From Qipengyuania flavescens (GTDB lineage: Bacteria; Pseudomonadota; Alphaproteobacteria; Sphingomonadales; Sphingomonadaceae), in contig NZ_JARULD010000002.1 in the NCBI RefSeq assembly GCF_029688735.1, forward strand, positions 744,001 to 808,000: DNA of 64,000 nucleotides. Reading direction: 5' to 3'. Position 1 is the first letter of the stretch, and each line of letters opens with the position of its first letter. The position numbers and the translations under genes were made by a program. Shown one piece after another: positions 18,898 through 28,903 of this stretch. The notes below the pieces were generated by a model, which saw only the letters and a list, made by a program, of their open reading frames with translations, ran no database searches and was not told the DNA's origin.

Positions 18898-19955
18898 GCG
18901 GAGACTCGCCCGCTCCCGACGCAGCGGCGCAAATTGCAGGCCTCATCTTCGCCGTACTGTTGATCGATGCCGACGGCATGATCGTGGAGGCGAATGCCGC
19001 AGCGGAAGATATGCTCGATTCCAGCGCGCAGCGCCTCATTGGCAAGCGGCTGACCGACGTAGTGGACCTTGCCGACCATCGCGTACGGTCGAGCCTCGAC
19101 CGGTCCGATGTCCAGATGATTGCTCGCGGCGTGTCCTTCGCCACAAAATACCGCGACCGACGGATCAATCTGACCAGCTCTCCGCTACACAATCATCCGG
19201 GCTGGCGCGTGCTGACGCTTTCCGATGTTGGGCAGGGCGACACGGGCGCTGCCGACGACGAGCGTATGGAGCTCCGGGCTCCGGCTGTGCTGGCCCATGA
19301 GATCAAGAACCCGCTGTCCGCTATCCGCGGTGCCAGCCAGCTGCTGGCGCGGCGCGTCGAAGGGAAGGAGAAGCCGCTCGCTCGCATGATCCTGGGCGAA
19401 GTGGACCGCATCGCGGAACTGATCGATCGCATGCAGCAGCTTGGTAGCAAGCCCGTTGCCGTAGTCGGTGATTGCAACCTGCACGAGGCTATCCGCAATG
19501 CGATGGCAACAGTTCGTGCGGGTCGCTCCGAGAATTGTGAGTTACTCGAGGAATTCGATCCGTCGCTGCCCCCGGTTGCCGCCGACCAGGCTGCGCTCGA
19601 ACAGGTGCTAATCAATCTCATCGCGAATGCCTGCGATGCGAGCGCGAAATTGGACACTCCCCAAGTCACCGTACGGACCCGGTTCGTCAGTGGATTGGTC
19701 TTCAGCGCGATCCGGCTTGGGAAAGCCACCCGGTTGCCTATAGAGATTACGGTAACCGATGCGGGCGCCGGTATAGACGAGGCGCTCCGCGATCATGTGT
19801 TCGAACCGTTCGTTTCCAGTAAGCCGCACGGCCAGGGTCTGGGCCTCGCACTCGTGAGGAAACTTGTGCGCGATATGGGCGGGCGCATCGGCCACGAGCG
19901 CGATGAACGCAACGGGCTCACCCATTTTCGCATCAACCTGCCGGTGGCGGCTTAG
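18894..19955 (+). CDS. ntrB: Nitrogen regulation histidine kinase NtrB
   Basis: A 353-residue soluble histidine kinase/phosphatase acting on NtrC, normally controlled by PII. It has an N-terminal PAS domain ([20 protein letters not shown]), a dimerisation/phosphoacceptor helix with His135 in [19 protein letters not shown], and an ATPase domain with N box ([10 protein letters not shown]), G1 (VTDAGAGI) and G2 ([10 protein letters not shown]). The start is GTG overlapping the dusB stop by 4 nt. It is translationally linked to dusB and 9 nt upstream of ntrC. Confidence 0.95.
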   Translation: MSGDSPAPDAAAQIAGLIFAVLLIDADGMIVEANAAAEDMLDSSAQRLIGKRLTDVVDLADHRVRSSLDRSDVQMIARGVSFATKYRDRRINLTSSPLHNHPGWRVLTLSDVGQGDTGAADDERMELRAPAVLAHEIKNPLSAIRGASQLLARRVEGKEKPLARMILGEVDRIAELIDRMQQLGSKPVAVVGDCNLHEAIRNAMATVRAGRSENCELLEEFDPSLPPVAADQAALEQVLINLIANACDASAKLDTPQVTVRTRFVSGLVFSAIRLGKATRLPIEITVTDAGAGIDEALRDHVFEPFVSSKPHGQGLGLALVRKLVRDMGGRIGHERDERNGLTHFRINLPVAA

Positions 19956-19964
19956 GGAGATAAA

Positions 19965-21377
<1,413 letters not shown>

Positions 21378-21402
21378 CCGCCGCTTTGTCGAATTTGTAC
21401 TT

Positions 21403-21434
21403 GCAGTCCTGCAACAGCGCTGTTGTAAGACTGC
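21403..21434 (+). promoter_or_regulatory. 32-nt near-perfect palindrome between ntrC and ntrY
   Basis: Two 16-nt arms, 21403-21418 and 21419-21434, are reverse complements at 14 of 16 positions; in RNA one of the two exceptions is a G-U pair. The centre is CAGCGCTG. It begins 26 nt after the ntrC stop and ends 4 nt before the likely ntrY ATG. No poly-T follows, so it is not a standard terminator. It may be a dimeric-protein operator, an RNA processing site, or a hairpin limiting ntrY translation. Confidence 0.7.
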
Positions 21435-21438
21435 CACT

Positions 21439-23652
21439 ATGGCGAGCGCCGCTTCAGTCCAGCCCAATACCACACCGAGATGGTGGCGCAGGTTCGTGGT
21501 GACGTCACGCAGGGCCAATCTGGTCGGTTATCTCGAGATTTTTTTCGCGGTGGCTTTTCTTGTCATGGTCGCAAGTACGTGGGCGACTTTCACTGCGGCC
21601 CCGCCAAACGGGCAGCTTCTACCTAGCAGGCAAGTCGCAGGCCTGCTGATCGGCACGCTAATTCCCGCAATGGCCTTGCTCGTCCTCGCTGGACGGCGCC
21701 TGGCTCTGCGTCGAGCTGCAGGCAGTACCGCGCGGCTTCATGTGCGGCTCGTTTTCTTCTTTTCCATGATTGCCGCAGTGCCGACACTGCTGGTGGCTGG
21801 CTTCGCCGCCTTCCTCTTCCAGTCTGGGGTGGATTTCTGGTTCTCCGATAATTCGCGCGGTCTCATGGAAAATGCCAACCAGTTGGCCGAAAGCTATTAC
21901 GAAGAGAACCAGCTCGATCTTGCCAATGAAACCATTTCCATGGCGATGGACATGCGCTCAATCCTCGAGCGGGTATCGGTGACCGATCCCAATTTCGCCC
22001 TTGTCTACCAGTTCCAGGCGCAGCCGCGCGACGTCATCGAAAGCGCAATCCTGCAGGCGCTACCCGACTCCTCGATGCGGACTGCCGTCGCGTATGGCCT
22101 ATCCGAAGAAAGCAATCCTGTGCCCTTCGCCGAGGAAACACTTGGCGATATTCGCCGCGGGGAGCAGGTTGTCGTGCGCGGCACACCGGAGAGGATCGAG
22201 GCGGTGGCTCCGATCGATCGGCAAGCGGGCATCTATCTTTACACGGCGCGGAATGCCGAAGCGACCAGCTTCCGGAGCTGGGAAAGCGCGCGGTCGATTT
22301 CGAGCGCCTATGACGAACTCACCCGGCGCGCGCGAGCTCTCCAGCTGAGATTCAATCTTGCGCTCTTCTTCGTCAGTCTCGCGCTGGTCGGGCTGGCGGT
22401 CTGGTTCGCGCTGCGTTTTGCCGACAGGCAGGTCGAACCGCTCACCGACCTCATCGCAGCCGCTCGCAAGGTCGGCGCCGGAAACTTCGCACTGCGGGTC
22501 GAGGGCCGCACCGGGGCCGACGAGATCGGCCTACTCAATCGCGCGTTCAACCGGATGACGGCGCAGCTGGAAAAGCAGACCGATGCCTTGCTCGCTGCCA
22601 ACGATGAACTGGAAGAGCGGCGCAGCTTTATCGAAGCGGTGCTGGAATCCGTGAGTGCGGGCGTCATATCGATCGACCGCGACATGAACGTCTTGCTCAT
22701 GAACGCACCGGCTCAGACCATGCTGATGGAAGACGCAGCAGGCCAGCCACGTCCTGCCACATTACGCCAGCTGGCCCCTCAACTTGCAGTCATGGTCGAG
22801 GCGGGCCTTTCACAAGGGGTTGTGAGCCATTCGCGTCGAGGTGAACTGCTCACGCTCGCGGTCAAGATCGGCGAGGAGGCCGAGGGGCACGTCATAACCT
22901 TCGAAGACATTACCCGGCAACTGCTCGACCAGCGGCAGGCTGCGTGGTCCGATGTAGCGCGGCGGATTGCACACGAGATCAAGAACCCATTGACTCCGAT
23001 CCAGCTTGCTACTGAGCGCCTCAAGCGTCGGTATCGCAAGCAAATTCATGAAGATGGCGAGCTGTTCGATGAACTTACTAGTACCATCGTCCGCCAGGTC
23101 GGCGGTCTGCGCAAGATGGTGGACGAATTCTCCAGCTTCGCACGGTTGCCGAAGCCGGTGTTCCGCACCGAAGACGCGCTCGATCTTGTCCGCCAATCCC
23201 TCTTTCTCCAAGAGGTCGGCCATCAGGACGTGAATTATTCGCTTGTCGCCGATAGCGAAGGCCCAATCCGCATCCAGTGTGATCGCCACCAGTTCGGACA
23301 GGCGATTACCAATATTCTGAAGAACGCTTATGAAGCGACCGAGGCCAAAGCCCAGAATGCGGAGCCGGATTATCGCGGCAAGATCGTGGTCACGGTCGAA
23401 GAGGCCGAGGATTCGCTGCATGTCGCGATCGAGGACAATGGCATCGGTCTGCCGCAGGATCGCGATCGGATCCTCGAACCCTATGTGACGAACCGCGAGA
23501 AGGGCACCGGCCTGGGTCTCGCGATCGTGAACAAAATCGTCGAGGAACATGGCGGCGAGATGACCTTCTCCTCACTCGAAAGCGGGGGAACGCGCGTTGC
23601 GATGCGGTTCGCGCGCGATCCCCTCACAACGCCCGTGGGGGCCGCGCAATGA
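21439..23652 (+). CDS. ntrY: Membrane sensor histidine kinase NtrY
   Basis: A 737-residue membrane-bound sensor kinase paired with NtrX. Two N-terminal helices (about residues 30-50 and 65-85) are followed by another helix at FFFSMIAAVPTLLVAGFAAFL, an extracytoplasmic region, a further helix (FNLALFFVSLALVGLAVWFA), then HAMP, PAS (FIEAVLESVSAGVISIDRDM) and the kinase core with H box [18 protein letters not shown] and G boxes IEDNGIGLPQD and GTGLGLAIVNK. I chose ATG 21439; the frame is open upstream to a TTG inside ntrC, but that extension reads through the palindrome. No good ribosome binding site precedes the ATG, which fits control by the hairpin. Confidence 0.93.
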   Translation: MASAASVQPNTTPRWWRRFVVTSRRANLVGYLEIFFAVAFLVMVASTWATFTAAPPNGQLLPSRQVAGLLIGTLIPAMALLVLAGRRLALRRAAGSTARLHVRLVFFFSMIAAVPTLLVAGFAAFLFQSGVDFWFSDNSRGLMENANQLAESYYEENQLDLANETISMAMDMRSILERVSVTDPNFALVYQFQAQPRDVIESAILQALPDSSMRTAVAYGLSEESNPVPFAEETLGDIRRGEQVVVRGTPERIEAVAPIDRQAGIYLYTARNAEATSFRSWESARSISSAYDELTRRARALQLRFNLALFFVSLALVGLAVWFALRFADRQVEPLTDLIAAARKVGAGNFALRVEGRTGADEIGLLNRAFNRMTAQLEKQTDALLAANDELEERRSFIEAVLESVSAGVISIDRDMNVLLMNAPAQTMLMEDAAGQPRPATLRQLAPQLAVMVEAGLSQGVVSHSRRGELLTLAVKIGEEAEGHVITFEDITRQLLDQRQAAWSDVARRIAHEIKNPLTPIQLATERLKRRYRKQIHEDGELFDELTSTIVRQVGGLRKMVDEFSSFARLPKPVFRTEDALDLVRQSLFLQEVGHQDVNYSLVADSEGPIRIQCDRHQFGQAITNILKNAYEATEAKAQNAEPDYRGKIVVTVEEAEDSLHVAIEDNGIGLPQDRDRILEPYVTNREKGTGLGLAIVNKIVEEHGGEMTFSSLESGGTRVAMRFARDPLTTPVGAAQ

Positions 23653-23675
23653 TACATAGCAAAGGGTAGCAGCCA

Positions 23676-25061
23676 ATGGCGTTAGACATCCTGATCGTCG
23701 ACGACGAACGCGACATTCGCGATCTTGTAGCCGGCGTGCTGAGCGACGAAGGCTACGAGTGCCGGACCGCCGGCGACAGTTCCAGCGCGCTGACGCAGGT
23801 CGACGAACGCCGGCCCAGCCTAGTCCTGCTGGACGTCTGGCTCCACGGGAGCCCCATGGATGGCCTCGAAGTGCTGGACGAGATCAAGAAGCGCGAACCC
23901 GATCTGCCGGTCATCGTGTTCTCCGGCCATGGCAATATCGATACGGCAGTAAGCGCGGTAAGCCGTGGGGCGGTCGACTTCATCGAGAAGCCGTTCGAAG
24001 CCGAAAGGCTTTTGCACCTCGTCGGGAGGGCAACCGAGACCGAACGCCTGCGTCGTGAGAACAGCAGGCTGCGCGAAGGGATGGTCCAGAACGGCGAATT
24101 CACCGGGAATTCGGTGGCGATCAATGCCGTGAGAGCCACTCTGAAGCGTGTGGCCAGCACGGGCAGCCGCGTACTCATCAGCGGTCCGGCCGGTACCGGA
24201 AAGGAGGTAGCTGCGCGCTTGCTGCACAGCTGGAGCCCGCGCGCCGACAAGGCGTTCGTCATCGTGAACTCGGCACGCATAACTCCTGAGCGGTTCGAAG
24301 AGGAGTTGTTCGGGGAGGAAGCTGACGGCAAGCTGGTGCGACCGGGGCTGCTCGAGATGGCCGACGGCGGTACGCTCTATCTCGACGAAGTGGCGGACAT
24401 GCCGCTCTCGACCCAAGCCCGTATTCTTCGGGTACTGACCGAACAGAGTTTCGTGAGGGTAGGGGGCACGCGCCAGATCGGTGTTGATGTGCGGGTTGTT
24501 TCCTCGACGGCCCGTGATCTCGAGAAGGAAATGTCGGAGAAACGCTTCCGCGAAGATCTGTTCTACCGGTTGAATGTCGTTCCAGTGGAGGTGCCGTCGC
24601 TCTCGGAGCGGCGCGACGATATCCCCTCGCTGTCAGACACATTCTTCACGCATTACGCGGCGGAACAGGGTATCCGTCCTCCGACGATCAGCGAAGAAGC
24701 GATGGCGGCGCTTCAGGCTTACGATTGGCCCGGCAATGTCCGCCAGCTTCGTAATGTCGTCGAGCGCACCGTTATCCTCACCCCCCGCGAACAGCTCGAA
24801 CAAATCGAGGCTGAAATGCTTCCCGAAGAAGTACTGGGCGGTAAGCTCGGCGGAAATGGCGGGGTCGCAGCCCTGATGGGGTCGCCGCTGCGCGAGGCGC
24901 GCGAGAATTTCGAGCGTGAATATCTGGCGATCCAGATCCGGCGCTTCTCCGGCAATATTTCCAAGACTGCCAACTTCATCGGCATGGAGCGGTCGGCCCT
25001 TCACCGGAAACTCAAGTTGCTCGGAATGGCGGACAAGAAACCGGCGTCTGGTAAGGAATAG
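23676..25061 (+). CDS. ntrX: Response regulator NtrX
   Basis: A 461-residue partner of NtrY. The receiver has Asp53 in LVLLDVWLHG; the AAA+ domain has Walker A GPAGTGKE, Walker B TLYLDEVAD and FREDLFYRLNV; the C-terminal Fis-type helix-turn-helix is SGNISKTANFIGMERSALHRKL. The GAFTGA sigma-54 contact loop is absent: after ELFG the sequence is EEADGKLVRPGLLEMADGG. This is typical of alphaproteobacterial NtrX and suggests it does not activate sigma-54 promoters in the usual way. It lies 23 nt after ntrY and 164 nt before hfq. Confidence 0.95.
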   Translation: MALDILIVDDERDIRDLVAGVLSDEGYECRTAGDSSSALTQVDERRPSLVLLDVWLHGSPMDGLEVLDEIKKREPDLPVIVFSGHGNIDTAVSAVSRGAVDFIEKPFEAERLLHLVGRATETERLRRENSRLREGMVQNGEFTGNSVAINAVRATLKRVASTGSRVLISGPAGTGKEVAARLLHSWSPRADKAFVIVNSARITPERFEEELFGEEADGKLVRPGLLEMADGGTLYLDEVADMPLSTQARILRVLTEQSFVRVGGTRQIGVDVRVVSSTARDLEKEMSEKRFREDLFYRLNVVPVEVPSLSERRDDIPSLSDTFFTHYAAEQGIRPPTISEEAMAALQAYDWPGNVRQLRNVVERTVILTPREQLEQIEAEMLPEEVLGGKLGGNGGVAALMGSPLREARENFEREYLAIQIRRFSGNISKTANFIGMERSALHRKLKLLGMADKKPASGKE

Positions 25062-25163
25062 TCTTCTCAAATCCTGCTATCGCGCGCGGAAGATAATACA
25101 AAGATTGCGAAAAGCCGTCCGAAGGGCCACATTGGACTGCGCGGCTCGGTGCGCGCATTATCG

Positions 25164-25180
25164 GGGGTGGTGGGCACCCC
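25164..25180 (+). promoter_or_regulatory. Small hairpin in the ntrX-hfq intergenic region
   Basis: A 6-bp perfect stem (GGGGTG at 25164-25169 with CACCCC at 25175-25180) with a 5-nt loop, 45 nt before the hfq ATG. This 164-nt spacer is the largest inside the operon and could hold an hfq promoter or a leader structure for autoregulation. I see no convincing -35/-10 pair. Confidence 0.3.
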
Positions 25181-25225
25181 AGACTGCGGACCCCCTAAGG
25201 GTTTGCCAACAACGGAGAGACAGAT

Positions 25226-25765
25226 ATGTCCGAACGAACCCTTTCGGCGCGTCCGCGCCCAGAAAAACCTTCAAGCGACAGCGGGGGACAGCGCAAAGGC
25301 AATCTTCAGGATGCCTTCCTCAACCTGCTGCGCAAGAACAAGACCCCGGTCACGATGTTCCTCGTGAAGGGGGTGAAGCTCCAGGGTATCGTGACCTGGT
25401 TCGACAATTTCTCGATCCTGCTGCGCCGCGACGGCCAGTCGCAGCTGGTCTATAAGCACGCGATCAGCACGATCATGCCGGCACAACCCGTCGATGCAGA
25501 ACAGTTTGCGAGCACCAACTCAAGCGCCAAGCAGCGTTTGCTGCAGGATGTATTCCTAACACGCGTACGCCAGGCTGAAGCGCAGGTGACGATGTTCCTC
25601 GTCAATGGCGTGATGCTGCAAGGCAAAATCGCGGCTTACGACCTGTTCTGCATGCTCCTGGAGCGTGACGGCTACGTTCAGCTGGCCTATAAACATGCGG
25701 TATCCACCATCCAGCCAGCCACCCCGGTCGATCTGACCGAGGAGTGGGACGAGGACGACAGCTGA
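25226..25765 (+). CDS. hfq: Tandem (two-domain) RNA chaperone Hfq
   Basis: A 179-residue protein containing two complete Hfq/Sm domains in one chain. Domain 1 (about residues 25-89) is canonical: [35 protein letters not shown] and the YKHAISTI Sm2 motif (Tyr76-His78). Domain 2 (about 104-168) keeps [19 protein letters not shown] and YKHAVSTI (Tyr155-His157) but has Met130 where domain 1 has Lys51, and RQAE in place of the basic rim patch. An acidic tail (EEWDEDD) follows. Ordinary Hfq is a hexamer of single domains of 70-100 residues, so this should form a ring from three chains. It lies in the Ntr operon, where hfq normally sits; a purine-rich GGAGAG site precedes the ATG. Confidence 0.95.
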   Translation: MSERTLSARPRPEKPSSDSGGQRKGNLQDAFLNLLRKNKTPVTMFLVKGVKLQGIVTWFDNFSILLRRDGQSQLVYKHAISTIMPAQPVDAEQFASTNSSAKQRLLQDVFLTRVRQAEAQVTMFLVNGVMLQGKIAAYDLFCMLLERDGYVQLAYKHAVSTIQPATPVDLTEEWDEDDS

Positions 25766-27081
25766 GTTTCGACGACGACCTGATGGGTGAGGTGTCGCGC
25801 GGCGCGCGGGCTCTCGTCGTGTGCCCTGACATCAGAGGCATGGTCTACGATCTCGATGCAGACTCGCGTCTGGCCGAGGCGGAGGGGCTCGCGCTCGCGA
25901 TCGGCATTATCGTGGCGGAAAGCTTCGTCCTGCCGGTCAGGGAGGTGCGTCCAAACCTGCTGTTCGGCGCAGGCCAGGTAGAAAACATCCGCATCGCCTG
26001 CGAACAGGACGAAGCTGAACTGGTGGTGGTCGATGGCGCCTTGAGCCCGATCCAGCAGCGCAATCTTGAGGAAAAGCTCGAGCGCAAGGTCATCGACCGC
26101 ACCGGCCTGATCCTCGAGATTTTCGGCGAACGTGCGGCCACTGCCGAAGGTCGCCTGCAAGTCGAACTAGCCCATCTTGACTACCAGCAGAGCCGTCTTG
26201 TGCGAAGCTGGACCCACCTCGAGCGGCAGCGCGGCGGTTTCGGATTCCTGGGCGGCCCGGGCGAGACCCAGATCGAGGCCGACCGTCGGATGATCCGCCA
26301 GCGCATGGGACGTTTGCGCAAGGAACTGGAGCAGGTCCGAAAAACGCGCGGCCTTCATCGCGAACGTCGCGAACGTGCACCCTGGCCGGTGATCGCTCTC
26401 GTCGGTTACACTAACGCCGGCAAGTCCACACTGTTCAATCGCCTGACCGGGGCCGAAGTGATGGCCGAAGACCTGCTTTTCGCCACGCTGGATCCGACGA
26501 TGCGCGCCATCGCCTTGCCGGGCGTGGAGAAGGCGATCTTGTCGGATACTGTCGGCTTCATTTCCGATCTGCCGACACAACTGGTGGCGGCGTTCCGCGC
26601 CACGCTGGAGGAGGTGACCGCAGCGGACGTCATCTGCCATGTGCGCGACATGTCGAATCCGTCGAGCGATGCGCAAAAGAAGCAGGTGCTGCAGGTTCTC
26701 GCCGAATTGGGTGTAGTAGGCGAGCAGGGCGAGGGGAGTGAAATCCCGATCCTTGAGGTGTGGAACAAGCTGGATCTTCTATCTAATGAGGAGCGAGCCG
26801 AACTCGAGGAAGTTGCCTCCGCAGACAAGGACGTGGTCGCTATTTCCGCGCTGACCGGGGAAGGGATCAATGACTTCCTTTCTTGCGTCGATGCCATCCT
26901 GACGGCAGGATCACGCGAGCACGAGATCACGCTGGAAGCCGACGAGGGGAAGGCTCTCGCCTGGCTGCATCAGCACGGCCATGTTCTCTCGGACGAGCAG
27001 GAGGGCGATAACGGGCGGCGCAGTCTGGTCGTGAAACTGTCCGATAAGGAATACGGACGCTTTCAAAGTCTGCAGGACTAA
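25744..27081 (+). CDS. hflX: GTPase HflX
   Basis: Ribosome-associated GTPase that splits stalled or heat-damaged 70S ribosomes. The N-terminal HflX domain ([42 protein letters not shown]) and the glycine-rich [22 protein letters not shown] segment precede the G domain with G1 [10 protein letters not shown]3 DTVGFI and G4 NKLD. The start is uncertain: GTG 25744 gives 445 residues and overlaps hfq by 22 nt, whereas ATG 25783 gives 432 residues starting 17 nt after the hfq stop. It is convergent with mazG, their stops interleaving in 4 nt. Confidence 0.95.
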   Translation: MGRGRQLSFDDDLMGEVSRGARALVVCPDIRGMVYDLDADSRLAEAEGLALAIGIIVAESFVLPVREVRPNLLFGAGQVENIRIACEQDEAELVVVDGALSPIQQRNLEEKLERKVIDRTGLILEIFGERAATAEGRLQVELAHLDYQQSRLVRSWTHLERQRGGFGFLGGPGETQIEADRRMIRQRMGRLRKELEQVRKTRGLHRERRERAPWPVIALVGYTNAGKSTLFNRLTGAEVMAEDLLFATLDPTMRAIALPGVEKAILSDTVGFISDLPTQLVAAFRATLEEVTAADVICHVRDMSNPSSDAQKKQVLQVLAELGVVGEQGEGSEIPILEVWNKLDLLSNEERAELEEVASADKDVVAISALTGEGINDFLSCVDAILTAGSREHEITLEADEGKALAWLHQHGHVLSDEQEGDNGRRSLVVKLSDKEYGRFQSLQD

Positions 27082-27854
27082 GCGTTCGGGCCTTTTTCGG
27101 TCGCTTTCACTTTCTGCCAGACGTCTTCCTGCTCGTCGAGCGCAAGATTAGCAAATTCGCGCCCCTCCGACCGGGTAAGGCGCTCCATGTGGCGAAAGCG
27201 CCGTTCGAATTTCGCATTCGAAGCTCGCAAAGCCTGTTCGGGATCGACGCCGTAGCGCCTCACGATATTGACTGCGACAAATAGGACGTCGCCCGCTTCG
27301 AGCAAACGTTCGTCATCGCTCTCCGCCTCATCAAGTTCGCCAAGTTCTTCCTGAAGTTTTTCGATCGGTCCGGCGGTATCGGGCCAGTCGAATCCGGCCC
27401 GTGTCGCGCGCTTCTGCAATTTGTAGGAGCGCAACAACGCCGGCAACGCATTTGCGACGCCATCCATCGCGCTGGTCGATCCACCTGCCTCGCGCTCGGC
27501 GGCTTTCAGATCTTCCCAGCGACTATCTTCCATCACGCCGCCTTCGTCCCCGAAGATGTGCGGATGGCGGGCTTCCATCTTGTCCGAAATGTCTTTGGCA
27601 ACGTCGTCGAATGCGAAGTGGCCGAGCTCTTCCGCCATCCGGGAATGGAAGACGACCTGGAACAGCAGGTCACCGAGTTCTCCACGCAAGTCCGCCATGT
27701 CATTCCGCTCGATGGCATCTGCGACTTCATAGGCTTCTTCGATCGTGTAGGGCGCGATGGTGGTGAACGTCTGCGCCGTATCCCATTCGCAGCCGCGTTC
27801 CGGATCACGTAGCCGCGCCATGATTGCGAGAAGACGGTTCAGTTGAGCGGTCAT
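27078..27854 (-). CDS. mazG: Nucleoside triphosphate pyrophosphohydrolase MazG
   Basis: A 258-residue house-cleaning enzyme hydrolysing NTPs and dNTPs to monophosphates. Two MazG folds are visible: the first with the DPERGCEWD opening, EEAYEVADAIE and GELGDLLFQVVFHSRMAEE; the second with EKLQEELGELDEAE and EAGDVLFVAVNIVRRYG (paired acidic metal ligands in each). I chose ATG 27854 (MTAQLNRLL); a 21-codon open extension upstream lacks a start signal. An AT-rich palindrome 80 nt upstream may be its promoter. Convergent with hflX. Confidence 0.93.
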   Translation of the reverse strand: MTAQLNRLLAIMARLRDPERGCEWDTAQTFTTIAPYTIEEAYEVADAIERNDMADLRGELGDLLFQVVFHSRMAEELGHFAFDDVAKDISDKMEARHPHIFGDEGGVMEDSRWEDLKAAEREAGGSTSAMDGVANALPALLRSYKLQKRATRAGFDWPDTAGPIEKLQEELGELDEAESDDERLLEAGDVLFVAVNIVRRYGVDPEQALRASNAKFERRFRHMERLTRSEGREFANLALDEQEDVWQKVKATEKGPNA

Positions 27855-27933
27855 GCAGACGAAATAGCCTGACGCTTCCGGTGGAGAAAGGGGCCCAGCG
27901 GGAACCTTCCACCGCATTTAGTCAACTGGAGTG

Positions 27934-27947
27934 ATAATATATATTAT
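27934..27947. promoter_or_regulatory. AT-only perfect palindrome upstream of mazG
   Basis: A 14-nt perfect palindrome (ATAATATATATTAT) in otherwise GC-rich DNA, 80 nt upstream of mazG and 25 nt past the stop of the small membrane-protein gene. On the minus strand a TCGACT hexamer lies 16 nt upstream of a TAATAT, so it could be the -10 region of the mazG promoter or a binding site. Confidence 0.4.
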
Positions 27948-27971
27948 GTAAAATGAAGGGGTAGTCGATAA

Positions 27972-28139
27972 TTAGCTGACAATGTCGATCACGAGGATAA
28001 CGATTGCGAAAATGCCAGCCCATGCCCCCGCCATGAACAACCCCTTGCGCCAGCTAACGTCGCGGTTGGCGAAGCCAGCGGCAATCAAGATCAGAAAGCC
28101 TGTCAAAGAAATCAGCGAGACGATTTGGTATTCGTTCAT
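27972..28139 (-). CDS. Small two-helix membrane protein (55 aa)
   Basis: A short gene of 56 codons starting MNEYQIVSLISLTG and ending VILVIDIVS. It has two predicted transmembrane helices (about residues 5-23 and 34-54) joined by a charged turn FANRDVSWRKG. Its ATG overlaps the TGA of the upstream metallo-beta-lactamase-fold gene by 4 nt (ATGA), the same coupling seen along the whole operon, which argues it is translated. I do not recognise a named family. It is the last gene of the mltB-to-tatD operon; the AT-rich palindrome lies just beyond it. Confidence 0.7.
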   Translation of the reverse strand: MNEYQIVSLISLTGFLILIAAGFANRDVSWRKGLFMAGAWAGIFAIVILVIDIVS

Positions 28140-28903
28140 GCCGCCATCTCCAGGCCATCGTAACCGACCAGCACGTTAGCGGGTACCTCGGCACAAAGAC
28201 TCCGATAGTCCATGCTCTTGTCCATATGCGTTAGGACGGTTTTTCGTGCCTTTGTTTTCCGTCCAAGCTCGAGCGCCATCTCTAAGTTGGCATGCGTCGG
28301 GTGCTTTTTCCGGCGAAGGCAATCGACCACAAGGAGATCCGCTTTCTGGAAACAGCGGAGCATCTCCTTGGTGATCTCGCTAAAATCGGTTGCATAGACA
28401 AGCGACCGGCCATCCGCTTCGAAGCGGAAACCAGTGCTTGTGACGGGCCCGTGAGGCATTTCGACGTAATCGAAAGAAAACCCTGCAACCAACGGTTTTT
28501 CCGTAACTTCTTGCAAGCCAATGAGCGTCGGGTACCCGAACTGTCCTTCGAAGACGTAATCGAACCTGCGGCGCAGGCGCTCGCAGGTCACCTTGCTTGC
28601 AAACCCAGGCAACGGATTGCTGCGGTCGTAACGCATGACGCGCAAGTCATCGATACCGTGGCAATGGTCGGCGTGATCATGCGTCCAGAACACGGCATCG
28701 ACCTTGTCGACATCGTTCGCCAGAAGCTGGCTCCGCAGATCTGTCGAGGTATCGACCAGAATCCGCTGGCCGGTATCGTTCTGGACGATGATGGACACAC
28801 GGCTGCGCCGGTTCCGCGGTTCGCCGGGATCGCATTCGCCCCAGTCGTTGCCGATCCGCGGTACCCCGGTTGACGTGCCCGAGCCGAGCATCAGCAGTTT
28901 CAC
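28136..28903 (-). CDS. Metallo-beta-lactamase-fold hydrolase (PhnP-like)
   Basis: A 255-residue metal-dependent hydrolase. The dinuclear metal motif HDHADH (His75, His77, Asp79, His80) is present, with DCLRRKKHPTHAN and LTHMDKSMDY supplying later ligands. The sequence resembles the PhnP/cyclic phosphodiesterase-like group; neighbours give no phosphonate context, so the substrate is unknown. The start is GTG at 28903 with a 4-nt GTGA overlap with the tatD stop. This tatD neighbour is common in alphaproteobacteria. The downstream 55-residue gene is coupled to it. Confidence 0.85.
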   Translation of the reverse strand: MKLLMLGSGTSTGVPRIGNDWGECDPGEPRNRRSRVSIIVQNDTGQRILVDTSTDLRSQLLANDVDKVDAVFWTHDHADHCHGIDDLRVMRYDRSNPLPGFASKVTCERLRRRFDYVFEGQFGYPTLIGLQEVTEKPLVAGFSFDYVEMPHGPVTSTGFRFEADGRSLVYATDFSEITKEMLRCFQKADLLVVDCLRRKKHPTHANLEMALELGRKTKARKTVLTHMDKSMDYRSLCAEVPANVLVGYDGLEMAA

